A DNA stretch of 30,901 nt from Bryobacteraceae bacterium (GCA_014379815.1 JACMLA010000306.1:1-30901), one strand, 5' to 3'; shown: positions 1 to 8,404, counted from the first letter of the stretch. Numbers and translations are program-made. The notes: a model not told the origin generated them from the sequence alone.

Positions 1-2
1 CG

Positions 3-65
3 CGAGACGTGCGAAGCGCAACGGAAAGGCATCGCGAGCCGCTGGACTCGACTGGTTGGGACTGA
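3..65 (+). CDS. VapB-like antitoxin, C-terminal end only (partial)
   Basis: The window opens inside a reading frame that ends at TGA 63-65. Its tail reads RHREPLDSTGWD, which resembles the arginine-rich 'R-R-E-P-L-x-x-T-G-W' tail that I recall from short VapB-type antitoxins. It runs 10 bp into the VapC toxin start at 56, the usual antitoxin-then-toxin overlap. Only about 20 residues are visible, so the DNA-binding N-terminus cannot be checked. The call rests on the tail motif and on the toxin that follows; an unrelated short gene is possible. Confidence 0.45.
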   Translation, partial: RDVRSATERHREPLDSTGWD

Positions 66-460
66 TTCTCGACTCATCACTCATCATCTCCGCGGAGCGG
101 CAGGGACAAACTGCGTACCAGATGATTGAAGGTTTCGGTGCCCGACTTGGCGATCCAGAGATTGCAGTTTCGGTGGTGACCGTACTGGAGTTGGCACACG
201 GAATCGCGCGCGCTGATACCGGAGTAAGGCGATCTACCCGCCAGCAATTTCTGGACGACTTACTCACAGGCATGCCTGTCCATGTGGTGAATGTGCAGGT
301 TGCACTGCGCGCAGGACATCTGGATGGGAGCCTTCAATCACAAGGAATACGAGTTGCCCTCGCTGACTTGCTGATAGGCGCAACCGCACTGGAACTGGGT
401 TATTCTGTCGCGACCCACAACGTCCGCCATTTCCGATTGATTCCCAGCCTGCCTGTCTAA
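56..460 (+). CDS. vapC: PIN-domain ribonuclease toxin, VapC family
   Basis: This encodes a 134-residue PIN-domain protein, the usual size for VapC toxins, which are Mg-dependent RNases that cleave tRNA or rRNA. Acidic active-site candidates are D6 in LILDSS, E45 in VTVLELAHG and D104 in ALADLLIGA. The C-terminal NVRHF...IP segment is typical of the family and lacks the fourth Asp found in some members. The start is TTG 56, which puts LILDSS at the N-terminus as expected and overlaps the antitoxin frame. VapC activity is normally held in check by VapB, and the pair usually represses its own promoter. Nothing downstream seems functionally linked to it. Confidence 0.88.
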   Translation: MGLILDSSLIISAERQGQTAYQMIEGFGARLGDPEIAVSVVTVLELAHGIARADTGVRRSTRQQFLDDLLTGMPVHVVNVQVALRAGHLDGSLQSQGIRVALADLLIGATALELGYSVATHNVRHFRLIPSLPV

Positions 461-606
461 CCGTTGTAGTCGCCGGGCGTCCCCTGCAGCGTATCCACTT
501 CGAGAAAGGAAAGGAGACGCAGCGACGGTACACAATTGGGGAGTACGGGAGGTACGCCGCGATATGTTCAGGCTGAGGTCCTCTTGAGAGTTTTGACTTG
601 CCATCC

Positions 607-642
607 AAAAAGGAAAAAGGGGAACCATCGAAATGATTCCCC
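607..642 (-). terminator. Intrinsic terminator on the minus strand
   Basis: Read on the minus strand, GGGGAATCAT (642-633) and ATGGTTCCCC (628-619) form a 10-bp stem with one T-G wobble, closed by a TTCG tetraloop. It is followed directly by TTTTT-CC-TTTTT (618-607). This is a textbook rho-independent terminator. On the plus strand the same hairpin has no T-tract after it, so it does not look like a vapC terminator. No convincing minus-strand coding gene ends here, so the terminated transcript is probably a regulatory RNA. Confidence 0.78.
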
Positions 643-720
643 TTCGTCGCGTCGATCAGGTTTGACCCTGGAACTGTAACTAAAGGGTCCCCTTCTCATC
701 GGGGCAGCTCCCAGAGTACC
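640..720 (-). promoter_or_regulatory. Degenerate TPP-riboswitch-like element
   Basis: On the minus strand several pieces of the thiamine-pyrophosphate aptamer occur in the right order: GGGAGCU, then GAUGAGA (usual GCUGAGA), ACCCUUU, AAACCUGAUC (usual GAACCUGAUC) and CGAAGGGGAA (usual GCGUAGGGAA or GCGAAGGGAA). A strong terminator overlaps its 3' end, the normal arrangement for a transcription-terminating riboswitch. Two things argue against a working aptamer. The helix after CCUGAUC is cut to a tiny UCG-ACG-CGA hairpin instead of the usual pyrophosphate arm, and the sequence between ACCCUUU and ACCUGAUC is longer than normal. No thiamine gene follows on the minus strand inside the window. It may be a decayed riboswitch, a variant, or a chance likeness. 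Confidence 0.4.
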
Positions 721-747
721 ACGGTGATAGCATGGGAATTCCTGCCG

Positions 748-1533
748 ATGGTTACCGCTGTCCCTGACATTCTTTCCCGCATTGTTTCCCACAAACGAGA
801 CGAACTCGTGCAATTGCAGTACCGCGCGGATCAATTCGCACTTGCGGCGGAAACACGGCGCGAAGACCAGCGTGATTTCCGGGGTGCTTTAGCCTCCAAC
901 CCCCCCGCAATCATCGCGGAAATCAAGAAAGCATCGCCTAGCAAGGGCTTGCTGATGCCGGACTTTCACCCTTCCTCGATCGCGCAAAGTTACCACGCTG
1001 GTGGAGCCTCCGCATTGTCCGTATTGACCGACAAACAGTTCTTTCAGGGGGCTCTGTCGGACCTCGAGGCTGCCCGCGCGGCGGTTCGCCTTCCCGCGCT
1101 CCGCAAGGACTTCACTCTGCATCCGGTGCACGTTCTACAGGCAGCGGCACATGGAGCCGATGCGATTTTGCTGATCGCGGCTATCCTAACCGAACGCGAG
1201 ATGAGAGACCTCCGCGAACTGGCGACGCGTTATCGGATGGCGGCGCTTGTCGAGGTTCACGATAGCGATGAGCTGGATCGCGCAGTGGCGTCCGGTGCCT
1301 CGATCCTGGGAGTGAATAACCGCAATCTGCACACTTTCGAGGTGCGTCTGGAGACCTCGTTACGGCTGGCGGAACGCATTCCTCGAGGAGCATTGCGGGT
1401 CAGTGAAAGCGGTATTACGTCCCGCGCCGATATCGCGCTGTTGTCTGCAGCCGGGTACGACGCGTTCCTCGTCGGCGAGCATCTGATGCGCAGTGCATCT
1501 CCGGAAGCAGCCTTGCGCGAACTCCTCACATGA
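748..1533 (+). CDS. trpC: Indole-3-glycerol phosphate synthase
   Basis: This enzyme closes the indole ring in tryptophan synthesis, converting 1-(2-carboxyphenylamino)-1-deoxyribulose 5-phosphate to indole-3-glycerol phosphate in the cytoplasm. The 261-residue protein shows the family's (beta/alpha)8 signatures: IIAEIKKASPSKG with the active-site lysine, ALSVLTDKQFFQG, LRKDFTLHPVHV, LVEVHDSDELDRA, ILGVNNRNL and SESGI. ATG 748 is preferred because MVTAVPDILSRIV matches the usual N-terminus; an in-frame GTG at 724 would add eight residues. It is a monofunctional TrpC because TrpF is a separate gene. It overlaps trpF by 4 bp (ATGA), indicating translational coupling. Confidence 0.96.
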   Translation: MVTAVPDILSRIVSHKRDELVQLQYRADQFALAAETRREDQRDFRGALASNPPAIIAEIKKASPSKGLLMPDFHPSSIAQSYHAGGASALSVLTDKQFFQGALSDLEAARAAVRLPALRKDFTLHPVHVLQAAAHGADAILLIAAILTEREMRDLRELATRYRMAALVEVHDSDELDRAVASGASILGVNNRNLHTFEVRLETSLRLAERIPRGALRVSESGITSRADIALLSAAGYDAFLVGEHLMRSASPEAALRELLT

Positions 1534-2120
1534 TGGTCAAAATTTGCGGAATCACAACCCGCGAGGATGCCGTGGCTGCTGTTGCCGCAGGCGCGCACGC
1601 TCTTGGCTTTAACTTCTGCGAGAGCAGCCCGAGATTTCTCGATCCCGACGCTGCAGCAGTTATTGGCGAAGACCTAAGAGTCCTGAAGGTGGGCGTCTTT
1701 GTGAACGCAGCGCCCGAGGTGGTAGCCGATATCGCTGAACGCGCCGCGCTGGACATCGTTCAACTGCATGGATCCGAGGACCCCGTCGAGTTCGCGACCA
1801 TGAGAGTTTGGAAGGCGTTTCGGGTGACAGAGAACTGGAACCCGGAAACGCTGGATTCGTATGGCGCGGAAGCTTTCCTGCTGGATGGCCCTGCCCCCGG
1901 GACAGGACAGTCTTTCGACTGGACGCAAGCTCGTGGACTCCGGCAAAGGATCGTATTGGCAGGCGGACTCGGGCCCGACAACGTTGCCATCGCCGTGCGC
2001 ATGGTACAGCCCTGGGGTGTCGATGCGTGTTCCGCACTGGAAAAGTCCTTAGGGATTAAAGATCACGAAAGAGTGCGGCAGTTCGTTCACAACGCCGTAC
2101 AGGCTGCAACGAAATTATGA
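1530..2120 (+). CDS. trpF: Phosphoribosylanthranilate isomerase
   Basis: This catalyses the Amadori rearrangement of N-(5-phosphoribosyl)anthranilate, the step before TrpC. The 196-residue TIM-barrel protein begins [14 protein letters not shown], with the KICG catalytic cysteine. It continues with [42 protein letters not shown] and [16 protein letters not shown]. The catalytic Asp is in LLDGP. The late loop reads GVDACSALE where GVDxSSGVE is commoner, a mild variation. It starts at ATG 1530 inside the trpC stop; ATG 1533 is also possible. Its own stop overlaps the trpB start by 4 bp. Confidence 0.95.
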   Translation: MMVKICGITTREDAVAAVAAGAHALGFNFCESSPRFLDPDAAAVIGEDLRVLKVGVFVNAAPEVVADIAERAALDIVQLHGSEDPVEFATMRVWKAFRVTENWNPETLDSYGAEAFLLDGPAPGTGQSFDWTQARGLRQRIVLAGGLGPDNVAIAVRMVQPWGVDACSALEKSLGIKDHERVRQFVHNAVQAATKL

Positions 2121-3322
2121 TGGTGGAATCTCAGCCGGATACACAGGGGCACTTCGGTCCGTACGGCGGTCGCTACGTGCCGGAAGTCTTGATGGCTCCT
2201 CTCGAGGAACTGGAACTCGCGTATCTGGCGGCAAGTCAGGACCCGGCGTTTCAATCAGAGCTTGACGACCTGCTGAAGAATTACGCAGGTCGTCCAACAC
2301 CTCTGTACTATGCACGGAGATTGAGCGAATCGCTAGGCGGCGCGAAGATCTACATCAAACGCGAAGATCTTCTGCATACCGGAGCGCACAAGATTAACAA
2401 TTCGCTGGGTCAGGCGTTGCTGGCTCGTCGCATGGGCAAAAAGCGCATCATTGCCGAGACCGGAGCCGGTCAGCATGGTGTGGCGACCGCTACTGTTTGC
2501 GCGCTCTTTGGCCTCGATTGCGTTGTCTACATGGGAGAGGAGGACATGCGCCGTCAGCGGCTGAATGTCTTCCGAATGCGGCTGCTCGGCACCAACGTTG
2601 TCGGTGTTACGTGCGGTAGCCGAACCCTGAAGGACGCGATCAGCGAGGCGATGCGGGACTGGGTTACCAACGTTAATGACACCTACTATCTGCTAGGTTC
2701 CGCACTCGGTGCTCATCCTTACCCCATGATGGTCCGCGACTTTCATCGCGTAATTGGCGTGGAGGCGCGAGCACAGATATTGCAAGCTGAGGGCAGATTG
2801 CCGGATCAGCTGTTCGCGTGTGTCGGTGGCGGTTCGAATGCCATCGGTCTGTTTCACCCGTTCGTCGGCGATGCGGGCGTGAAGCTCGTCGGCGTAGAGG
2901 CCGGCGGTAGAAGCCTTTCCCTGGGAGAACATGCGGCTCGCTTCGGTGGCGGAATCCCCGGTGTTCTCCATGGGTGTCTCAGCTATTTGCTGCAGGACGA
3001 AGATGGCCAGATCTCTCTCACGCATTCGGTTTCCGCTGGCCTCGACTACGCTTCGGTGGGCCCCGAACACGCCTGGCTGCACGATCGCGGCAGGGCAGAG
3101 TACACCTCTGCGTCAGATGCCGAGGCGCTCGAAGCAGCAAAATTGCTGGCCCGCACCGAAGGCCTTATTCCTGCATTGGAAAGCTCTCACGCAGTGGTGG
3201 AGGCGATCCGGCGTGCCCCGACCGCAGCAGGCCAGATCTTCATCGTGAACCTATCGGGACGGGGCGATAAAGATATCGATATCTATCGCGAGAACCTACC
3301 CGAGATGGACCACGAAGGATGA
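2117..3322 (+). CDS. trpB: Tryptophan synthase beta chain
   Basis: The beta subunit joins indole and serine to make tryptophan using pyridoxal phosphate. The 401-residue protein is of ordinary length for TrpB1. The N-terminus reads [13 protein letters not shown]. The PLP lysine is K92 in GAHKINN, followed by [12 protein letters not shown], the phosphate-binding loop [10 protein letters not shown] near residue 237, and ALESSHA near the C-terminus. It works in an alpha2-beta2 complex with TrpA, whose gene follows with a 4-bp overlap. The start is ATG 2117 or ATG 2120; the two differ by one Met. Confidence 0.97.
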   Translation: MMVESQPDTQGHFGPYGGRYVPEVLMAPLEELELAYLAASQDPAFQSELDDLLKNYAGRPTPLYYARRLSESLGGAKIYIKREDLLHTGAHKINNSLGQALLARRMGKKRIIAETGAGQHGVATATVCALFGLDCVVYMGEEDMRRQRLNVFRMRLLGTNVVGVTCGSRTLKDAISEAMRDWVTNVNDTYYLLGSALGAHPYPMMVRDFHRVIGVEARAQILQAEGRLPDQLFACVGGGSNAIGLFHPFVGDAGVKLVGVEAGGRSLSLGEHAARFGGGIPGVLHGCLSYLLQDEDGQISLTHSVSAGLDYASVGPEHAWLHDRGRAEYTSASDAEALEAAKLLARTEGLIPALESSHAVVEAIRRAPTAAGQIFIVNLSGRGDKDIDIYRENLPEMDHEG

Positions 3323-4128
3323 CGCGAATCGGGCAGCTGTTTCGCCGAACGCACTCGCAGGGACGCTCTGCTCTGATTGCTTACCTGACTGCGGGAGATC
3401 CCAATCCTGGGCGGACCGTGGGTCTGGTTCGGGCACTGCAAAGGGGCGGAGCGGACCTGATTGAACTGGGCGTGCCGTTCTCCGATCCGATCGCCGACGG
3501 TCCTGTAATCCAGAGAGCTGCGGATCGTGCGCTGCGTGCGGGAATTACCATGCGTAAGGTGCTGGATATCGCCAAAGCAATCCGTTCAGAATCGGACATA
3601 CCGCTAGTGCTGTTTACCTATCTGAATCCTGCATTGCGTTACGGGTTCGACAAGCTGGGAAGCGATGCGGCAGCTGCAGGAATCGATGGGTGCCTCCTAA
3701 CGGACCTGAGTGTGGAAGAAGCCGAACATTACGGCGACGTCACGCGAACCAACGGTCTCGATACGGTGTTCCTCGCAGCACCAACAAGCACAGACCGGCG
3801 TCTGGAGCTGGTTGCGAAATACTCCAGTGGCTTTGTCTATCTGGTTTCCCGCACTGGTGTCACCGGTGAGCAGTCTACAGTCGGCACCGCGGCAGCGGAA
3901 CTCGTGCGCCGTATGCGGTGCTTCACATCGTTGCCGCTTGCGGTAGGATTCGGAATTTCCACGCCAGAACAAGTCGCATCCGTCGGTGCTATCGCCGATG
4001 GCGTGGTCGTGGGCAGCGCTCTGGTGCGCACCATTGAGCGCTATGGAGCAGAACCAACCCTCGAAGAGGAAGTGGAGCAATTTACACGCGGGCTGGCCGG
4101 AGGTCTGGCGCGCAAGGCAGCGCAATGA
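3319..4128 (+). CDS. trpA: Tryptophan synthase alpha chain
   Basis: The alpha subunit cleaves indole-3-glycerol phosphate to indole and glyceraldehyde 3-phosphate and passes indole to TrpB. The 269-residue TIM-barrel protein has the catalytic pair at exactly the E. coli positions: E49 in [11 protein letters not shown] and D60 in DPIADGP. Other signatures are AYLTAGDP at 21-28, [24 protein letters not shown] and [11 protein letters not shown]. The start at ATG 3319 overlaps the trpB stop, and its stop overlaps the chorismate mutase start, both as ATGA. Confidence 0.97.
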   Translation: MTRIGQLFRRTHSQGRSALIAYLTAGDPNPGRTVGLVRALQRGGADLIELGVPFSDPIADGPVIQRAADRALRAGITMRKVLDIAKAIRSESDIPLVLFTYLNPALRYGFDKLGSDAAAAGIDGCLLTDLSVEEAEHYGDVTRTNGLDTVFLAAPTSTDRRLELVAKYSSGFVYLVSRTGVTGEQSTVGTAAAELVRRMRCFTSLPLAVGFGISTPEQVASVGAIADGVVVGSALVRTIERYGAEPTLEEEVEQFTRGLAGGLARKAAQ

Positions 4129-4415
4129 CGAACGAAGAAGCCGCAATCAGTCTTGCCGGGCATCGTGAACAGATAGACAGAATCGATGTCCAGTTGCTTG
4201 CTCTTTTAAATGAGCGAACACGCATTGTCGAGCATATCGGAGCCATTAAGGCCAAATGCGCTTTACCGGTCTACGAGCCCAGGCGGGAAGATGCTGTGTA
4301 CCGTAACGTGCTGGAACACAATCAGGGTCCGTTGCCCTCGGACGCGGTGCGCCGGATTTTCGAAAGAATTATAGATGAAATGCGGACTCTTCAGTCGCTA
4401 AGGAATCGAAAATAG
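4125..4415 (+). CDS. Chorismate mutase, AroQ class
   Basis: This converts chorismate to prephenate, the first step toward phenylalanine and tyrosine. The 96-residue protein is the size of a free-standing all-helical AroQ domain. Residues align in spacing with the E. coli P-protein mutase active site: R14, R31, K42, R54 and E55 correspond to R11, R28, K39, R51 and E52, and Q90 lies near the expected Gln. There is no signal peptide, so it is cytoplasmic. It overlaps trpA by 4 bp and its TAG abuts the DAHP synthase ATG. A small mutase next to a DAHP synthase may form a complex that tunes its activity, as in some other bacteria; this is inference. Confidence 0.92.
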   Translation: MTNEEAAISLAGHREQIDRIDVQLLALLNERTRIVEHIGAIKAKCALPVYEPRREDAVYRNVLEHNQGPLPSDAVRRIFERIIDEMRTLQSLRNRK

Positions 4416-5429
4416 ATGTTCGTTGTCATGCAGGAAGGCGCCGACGCCGAGCAGATTCAGCGCGTGATCGACCGTATGGTCGCGTTGCAATTTACAGTAC
4501 ATCGCTCGACCGGGATTGTGCACACCGTACTCGGTGGAGTTGGACCTGAAGACGATGTCAATCCCGTTGAATTCGAAGTTCTCGACGGCGTCAAAGAAGC
4601 ACACAGAATCATCTCGCCATATAAACTGGCAAGCCGAAGTTTTCGTCCCAACGGGACCGTCGTCAGGATCGGGGATGTCGAGATCGGCGGCAGCACAGTC
4701 GTGGCCATGGCGGGGCCTTGCAGCGTCGAGAATGAAGAGCAGATCGAGAAAATTGCGGAACTCGTAGCTGTTGCGGGCGCGAAGGTGATCCGGGGAGGAG
4801 CTTACAAGCCGAGGTCGTCTCCGTATAGCTTTCAGGGACTGGGAGAAGAGGGCCTCAAGCTCATCCGGAAGGCAGCAGACCGGAATGGATTGCTGGTAGT
4901 TAGCGAAGTGATGGACCAGACGCAAATTGCGCTCATGGAGCCATACATCGACATCTTTCAGGTTGGCGCAAGGAACATGCAGAATTACACTCTGCTGCGG
5001 GAGCTGTCCAAAGTGCGAAAGCCGGTTCTGCTGAAGCGGGGAATCGCGGCCACGATTGAAGAACTTCTGCTTTCGGCGGAGTATCTTCTGGCGGGCGGCA
5101 ACTACGACGTGATTCTGTGTGAGCGCGGCATTCGGACATTCGAGACGTACACGCGGAACACCATGGATATCTCAGCTATTCCGATGGTGAAGAAGCTCTC
5201 GCACCTGCCGATCATCGGGGATCCTTCACACGGTACAGGCCGGCGGGATCATGTGCTTCCGATGGCTCGCGCGGCCGTAGCTGCCGGTGCCGATGGCCTG
5301 ATCGTGGAAGTGCATCATGATCCCGATCATGCTCTGTCCGATGGTGCACAATCTCTGCGTCCCGAGCAATTTACAGAGCTTATGAAGCAACTTCGCATCA
5401 TCGCTACTGCCGTTGGCCGGACGGTTTAG
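4416..5429 (+). CDS. aroF: 3-Deoxy-7-phosphoheptulonate (DAHP) synthase, type I-beta
   Basis: This makes DAHP from erythrose 4-phosphate and phosphoenolpyruvate, the entry step of the shikimate pathway. The 337-residue protein has an N-terminal ferredoxin-like or ACT-like regulatory region at about 1-70 (MFVVMQEGADAEQIQRV...) and a catalytic barrel. Barrel motifs are GPCSVEN, RGGAYKPRSSPYSFQG, QVGARNMQN, KPVLLKRG, CERGIRTFETYTRNTMD, DPSHGTGRRDHV and EVHHDPDHALSDG, including the metal-binding Cys, His, Glu and Asp. This is the Thermotoga/Bacillus-like subclass, usually feedback-regulated through the N-terminal domain. The paralogue letter aroF is a convention only. Confidence 0.95.
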   Translation: MFVVMQEGADAEQIQRVIDRMVALQFTVHRSTGIVHTVLGGVGPEDDVNPVEFEVLDGVKEAHRIISPYKLASRSFRPNGTVVRIGDVEIGGSTVVAMAGPCSVENEEQIEKIAELVAVAGAKVIRGGAYKPRSSPYSFQGLGEEGLKLIRKAADRNGLLVVSEVMDQTQIALMEPYIDIFQVGARNMQNYTLLRELSKVRKPVLLKRGIAATIEELLLSAEYLLAGGNYDVILCERGIRTFETYTRNTMDISAIPMVKKLSHLPIIGDPSHGTGRRDHVLPMARAAVAAGADGLIVEVHHDPDHALSDGAQSLRPEQFTELMKQLRIIATAVGRTV

Positions 5430-5435
5430 CCCCCG

Positions 5436-6278
5436 ATGCAAATTGTCGCAATCGTGGGCGTTGGGCTCATTGGAGGCTCATTCGGTCTTGCGTTGCGGAA
5501 GCGTGGATTTGCAGGCCGCATCCTTGGCATCAGTTCGCCCCGGACGCTGGACATTGCAATAAGTCGCGGTGCGATCGACGAGGCGTCCACTTTGCTGGAA
5601 GCAGCAGAGATTGCCGATGTCATCTTCCTTGCCCAGCCAGTCTCGGTGATCCTCAGCAGCATCGATCAGCTGGTCCCGGTTGCACGTCGCGAATGCCTCG
5701 TCACTGACGCGGGCAGTACCAAGGTGCAGATCGTTGCACAGGGCGCAAAGCTCCCCTTATTTGTTGGCGGCCACCCCATTGCCGGTAAGGAGCGTTCCGG
5801 GATTGCCGAGGCTGACGCGGATCTATTCGTCGACCGTCACTGGATTTTAACTCGTTCGCCAGACGACGTTTCTCTGCCACCCCTGGTTAGTGAATACCTG
5901 GGTTGGCTTAAAGAATGCGGAGCCCGGCCGGAATTTTTGTCGGCCAGCGAACACGACCGCGTCCTCGCGTGGACATCCCATTTGCCCCAACTGGCATCCA
6001 CCGCGCTTGCCTCTGCTTTACACGGGCAAATCAGCGAACACCAGCTGGGTATCGCTGCTGGACCCGGGCTGCGCGACTTCACAAGACTTGCTTTAAGCCC
6101 GTGGCAAGTGTGGCGTGACATACTCCAGACTAATACCGGTAACGTACAGCACGTGCTGTCGGTGTATATTGACAAACTTACAGAAATACGTGACAATCTT
6201 CAGACCCAACGGACAAGCGAGGAGTTTACTATCGCGAGTGAAGTTGCAGAAGTTGTCCGGCGTGGGCTTTCGAAATAG
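5436..6278 (+). CDS. tyrA: Prephenate dehydrogenase
   Basis: This NAD(P)-dependent enzyme oxidatively decarboxylates prephenate to 4-hydroxyphenylpyruvate for tyrosine. The 280-residue protein has a Rossmann motif GVGLIGGSFG near the N-terminus, then GGHPIAGKERSG with the catalytic His, TRSP, and EHDRVLAWTSHLPQLAS. There is no C-terminal ACT domain and no fused mutase; the mutase is two genes upstream. An arogenate-using form cannot be excluded from sequence. The start ATG 5436 lies 6 bp after the DAHP synthase stop. There is no clear Shine-Dalgarno, which suggests translational coupling. Confidence 0.94.
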   Translation: MQIVAIVGVGLIGGSFGLALRKRGFAGRILGISSPRTLDIAISRGAIDEASTLLEAAEIADVIFLAQPVSVILSSIDQLVPVARRECLVTDAGSTKVQIVAQGAKLPLFVGGHPIAGKERSGIAEADADLFVDRHWILTRSPDDVSLPPLVSEYLGWLKECGARPEFLSASEHDRVLAWTSHLPQLASTALASALHGQISEHQLGIAAGPGLRDFTRLALSPWQVWRDILQTNTGNVQHVLSVYIDKLTEIRDNLQTQRTSEEFTIASEVAEVVRRGLSK

Positions 6279-6296
6279 TAAAGAGAGGGAATTGCC

Positions 6297-6995
6297 GTGC
6301 GAGTTAGCGCTTTAGCCTCTGCAATACGGGAGGACCTGATCACCGCCGAGGGCGTTCGGCGCGTGGTCCTCTCCCGTCGTACCTCAGCTATCTACTCCAT
6401 GGGTACCCCTGCGAGTCATGTATATTTCCTGGATTCCGGACTCGTAAAGCTGGAACGAATTTCGGACGTCAGTCGGGAGATCCTCGTCACCGTCATTGCT
6501 GGCGGAGACATCTTCGGAGAACAGGCAATCACCGGCGAGGGCGTGTTTACGTCATCTGCCCGGGTACTGGAATCAGGCGTTGGCTATTCCATTCCGTCCG
6601 ATGTTTTCCAAAGATTTTGTGAGCGTCGTCCTGACGTCTGGCGCCTGGTTGTGCAGCACCTCCTAAAGCGTACGGAAGAGCTTGAGCGCAAGATCGAACA
6701 TCTGTGCCACAGCGATGTACGGGAGCGCCTCGTTTACTACCTGAGCGAACTTGCCGGACTGGCGACATCGCACGACCCGCAGGGCAACATCATTCATATC
6801 TCTCAAAACGAACTCGCCAGCCTTGTCGGCGCCACGCGGGAAACGACTTCCACCACTTTAAACGCGCTGGCACGTCGTGGACTGATCACTCTGGGCCACC
6901 GGCTTGTGATGATTCCGTCGCTGGACATGCTTCGCGAGGCAGGCGGCGTCGGCAAAGCTGCCCGCAGCACGGCAGCCGGCACGCCACAGATGTGA
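6297..6995 (+). CDS. Crp/Fnr-family transcription regulator
   Basis: The 232-residue protein has an N-terminal cyclic-nucleotide-binding-like beta-roll (about 20-130, with SGLVKLERIS and GDIFGEQAI), a dimerisation helix (about 120-145) and a C-terminal winged HTH. The recognition region is ISQNELASLVGATRETTSTTLNAL at about 165-188. It lacks the N-terminal cysteine cluster of FNR, so it is not an obvious iron-sulphur oxygen sensor; the effector is unknown. GTG 6297 is chosen because AGAGAGGGA (6282-6290) lies just upstream. It sits 18 bp after tyrA, so it may be the last gene of the aromatic operon. Confidence 0.9.
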   Translation: MRVSALASAIREDLITAEGVRRVVLSRRTSAIYSMGTPASHVYFLDSGLVKLERISDVSREILVTVIAGGDIFGEQAITGEGVFTSSARVLESGVGYSIPSDVFQRFCERRPDVWRLVVQHLLKRTEELERKIEHLCHSDVRERLVYYLSELAGLATSHDPQGNIIHISQNELASLVGATRETTSTTLNALARRGLITLGHRLVMIPSLDMLREAGGVGKAARSTAAGTPQM

Positions 6996-7006
6996 TCCGG
7001 CGGCAC

Positions 7007-7022
7007 ACACCCGACAGGGTGT
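7007..7022 (+). terminator. Short stem-loop after the Crp/Fnr gene
   Basis: ACACCC (7007-7012) and GGGTGT (7017-7022) form a perfect 6-bp stem around GACA, 12 bp after the regulator's stop. There is no T-tract after it, so a rho-independent terminator is only weakly supported. It may protect the 3' end of the aromatic-operon message. Confidence 0.35.
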
Positions 7023-7082
7023 AAATAGCTGATTTCGCTGGTTTTCTAACGTGGTCTCCAGCGTGCAAACAACAGTTGCGCA

Positions 7083-8360
7083 ATGAAGTTGTTTCTGTCT
7101 CTCCCGTTTGTTGCCGCACTAGTTACCGGCTCCAGAGCTCTGGGCCAGACCGATACTGGTCCGGAGCCCTCCGCCGCCGGGAACGTGAATTCCCGATACC
7201 TCATCGAAAGCGTGGAGATGTCTCGCCCGATCCGGAACCGCATCAGCCGTTCCGTGCGGCGTGAGGTGGAAGCCCTGGTAGGTCAGCGTTTCGACCCGGG
7301 CACAGTCACCACCCTCGCGGAACGCATTCGCAAAGATATTCACTTGCTGGTGAAGCATCGCGTAGAGAAAGGTGTGCAGCCGGAGCACATCAAGGTTGTC
7401 TACGAATCCCGCGAACGTCGGTGGGACGAGGACGATGCCAAGGTCACCAAACTCGCGTACCACCAGAAGCAGGGAGTGACGGGAGGGCTGGAGGTCGGCT
7501 TTAACGCAGGTTCCAGCAACAGGTTCGAAGCAGGATTGCAGAGCGATTCTGACACTCTCCTCGAAAGGTCAGCCGGTTACAGCCTGGGATACGTCAGAAG
7601 ACTTGGTGAGCGTGTACGCCTTCGCTTCGAATTCGAGAGCCTGCATCAGCAATGGAACCGCGCTACCGAGCTGGCTCTTGTGGACCGCTCCGATGTGCCG
7701 GGACTGTACCGGGAACGGTATCGCATGGATCCCGCCATCGTCATCCTGCTGGGACCCGGCTTGTCGTTAACCACGGGGCTAAGTTTCCAGCATTTTCAGA
7801 CACAGTATCCGGCCGCCAGGTACGAAGCTTCCAACGCTGTCTTAACTACACTGCGACACAGACGGCAATGGGATGGTTCGGACGATTCCGCTGGGCAAGA
7901 GTGGGACGCAGGATACAGCCTGCGGGCGGCCACCAGTTTACTCGACTCCGATTACGCTTATCTTCGCCACCAGTTCGACGCCCGGTATAGCGTGAAGTAT
8001 GGAGGTCACATGCTTACGGCTCGCGGACTGGGAGGTATTGCAGGGGAGAGAGCACCCCTGTTTGAGAGATTTACTCTGGGAGATTCGCGAACCCTGAGGG
8101 GATGGAACAAGTTCGACGTCGCGCCACTGGGAGGCACGCGGGCGGCTCATGGAAGCGTTCAGTACACCTGGAAGCACGCCGGCGCGTTTTATGATGCAGG
8201 ATCTGTCTGGGATCGCCGGACAGCGGCGCGCGTTCGACATTCCGCAGGCTTTCTGCTGGCCCTCGAAACCGACGAGGCTGCCGGGCCTTACATCGCTGTT
8301 GGTTTCCCGATTCGCAACGGCAGTGTCGCTCCTTTATTCATTCTTGGCATGAACTTCTGA
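7083..8360 (+). CDS. Small Omp85-family outer-membrane barrel with one POTRA-like domain
   Basis: The 425-residue exported protein has a signal peptide (MKLFLSLPFVAALVTGSRALGQ). A single POTRA-like segment follows at about 38-130, where ALVGQRFDPGTVTTLAERIRK fits the POTRA helices, and the rest is barrel-like with alternating aromatic strands. Near the C-terminus LGDSRTLRGWNKF matches the region around the Omp85 (V/I)RG(F/Y) motif, with LRGW here. BamA has five POTRA domains and about 800 residues, so this is a much reduced relative, closer to TamA/FhaC-like or D15-like accessory proteins. Its cargo is unknown. It starts a group with the DUF4390 protein and NtrYX; the start ATG 7083 has no clear Shine-Dalgarno. 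Confidence 0.75.
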   Translation: MKLFLSLPFVAALVTGSRALGQTDTGPEPSAAGNVNSRYLIESVEMSRPIRNRISRSVRREVEALVGQRFDPGTVTTLAERIRKDIHLLVKHRVEKGVQPEHIKVVYESRERRWDEDDAKVTKLAYHQKQGVTGGLEVGFNAGSSNRFEAGLQSDSDTLLERSAGYSLGYVRRLGERVRLRFEFESLHQQWNRATELALVDRSDVPGLYRERYRMDPAIVILLGPGLSLTTGLSFQHFQTQYPAARYEASNAVLTTLRHRRQWDGSDDSAGQEWDAGYSLRAATSLLDSDYAYLRHQFDARYSVKYGGHMLTARGLGGIAGERAPLFERFTLGDSRTLRGWNKFDVAPLGGTRAAHGSVQYTWKHAGAFYDAGSVWDRRTAARVRHSAGFLLALETDEAAGPYIAVGFPIRNGSVAPLFILGMNF

Positions 8361-8404
8361 CAGAGGCCCTTCTGAGATTTCCGTTCTTCCCACCAGACGC
8401 GCGG

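Larger units (their letters stand above)
461..747. other. Non-coding interval between vapC and trpC
   Basis: No open frame here looks like a gene on either strand. The interval holds the minus-strand terminator and TPP-like element. On the plus strand, as a possible trp leader, it has hairpins at 619-642 and 689-704; TCCCCTTC occurs at both 638-645 and 688-695, so alternative pairings are possible. I found no Trp-rich leader peptide and no convincing sigma-70 promoter for trpC. Confidence 0.6.

Noticed and set aside
593..621. TTGACT at 593-598 as a -35 box for trpC
   Set aside because: No -10-like hexamer occurs at 16-18 bp downstream.
264..834. Minus-strand open frames between and across vapC and trpC (up to 114 codons)
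   Set aside because: They have no recognisable domain, overlap each other in different frames, and cover the terminator and TPP-like element; they do not provide a gene for that element.
4398..4925. 175-codon minus-strand frame opposite the DAHP synthase
   Set aside because: It lies wholly antisense to a confidently identified enzyme and has no domain pattern.
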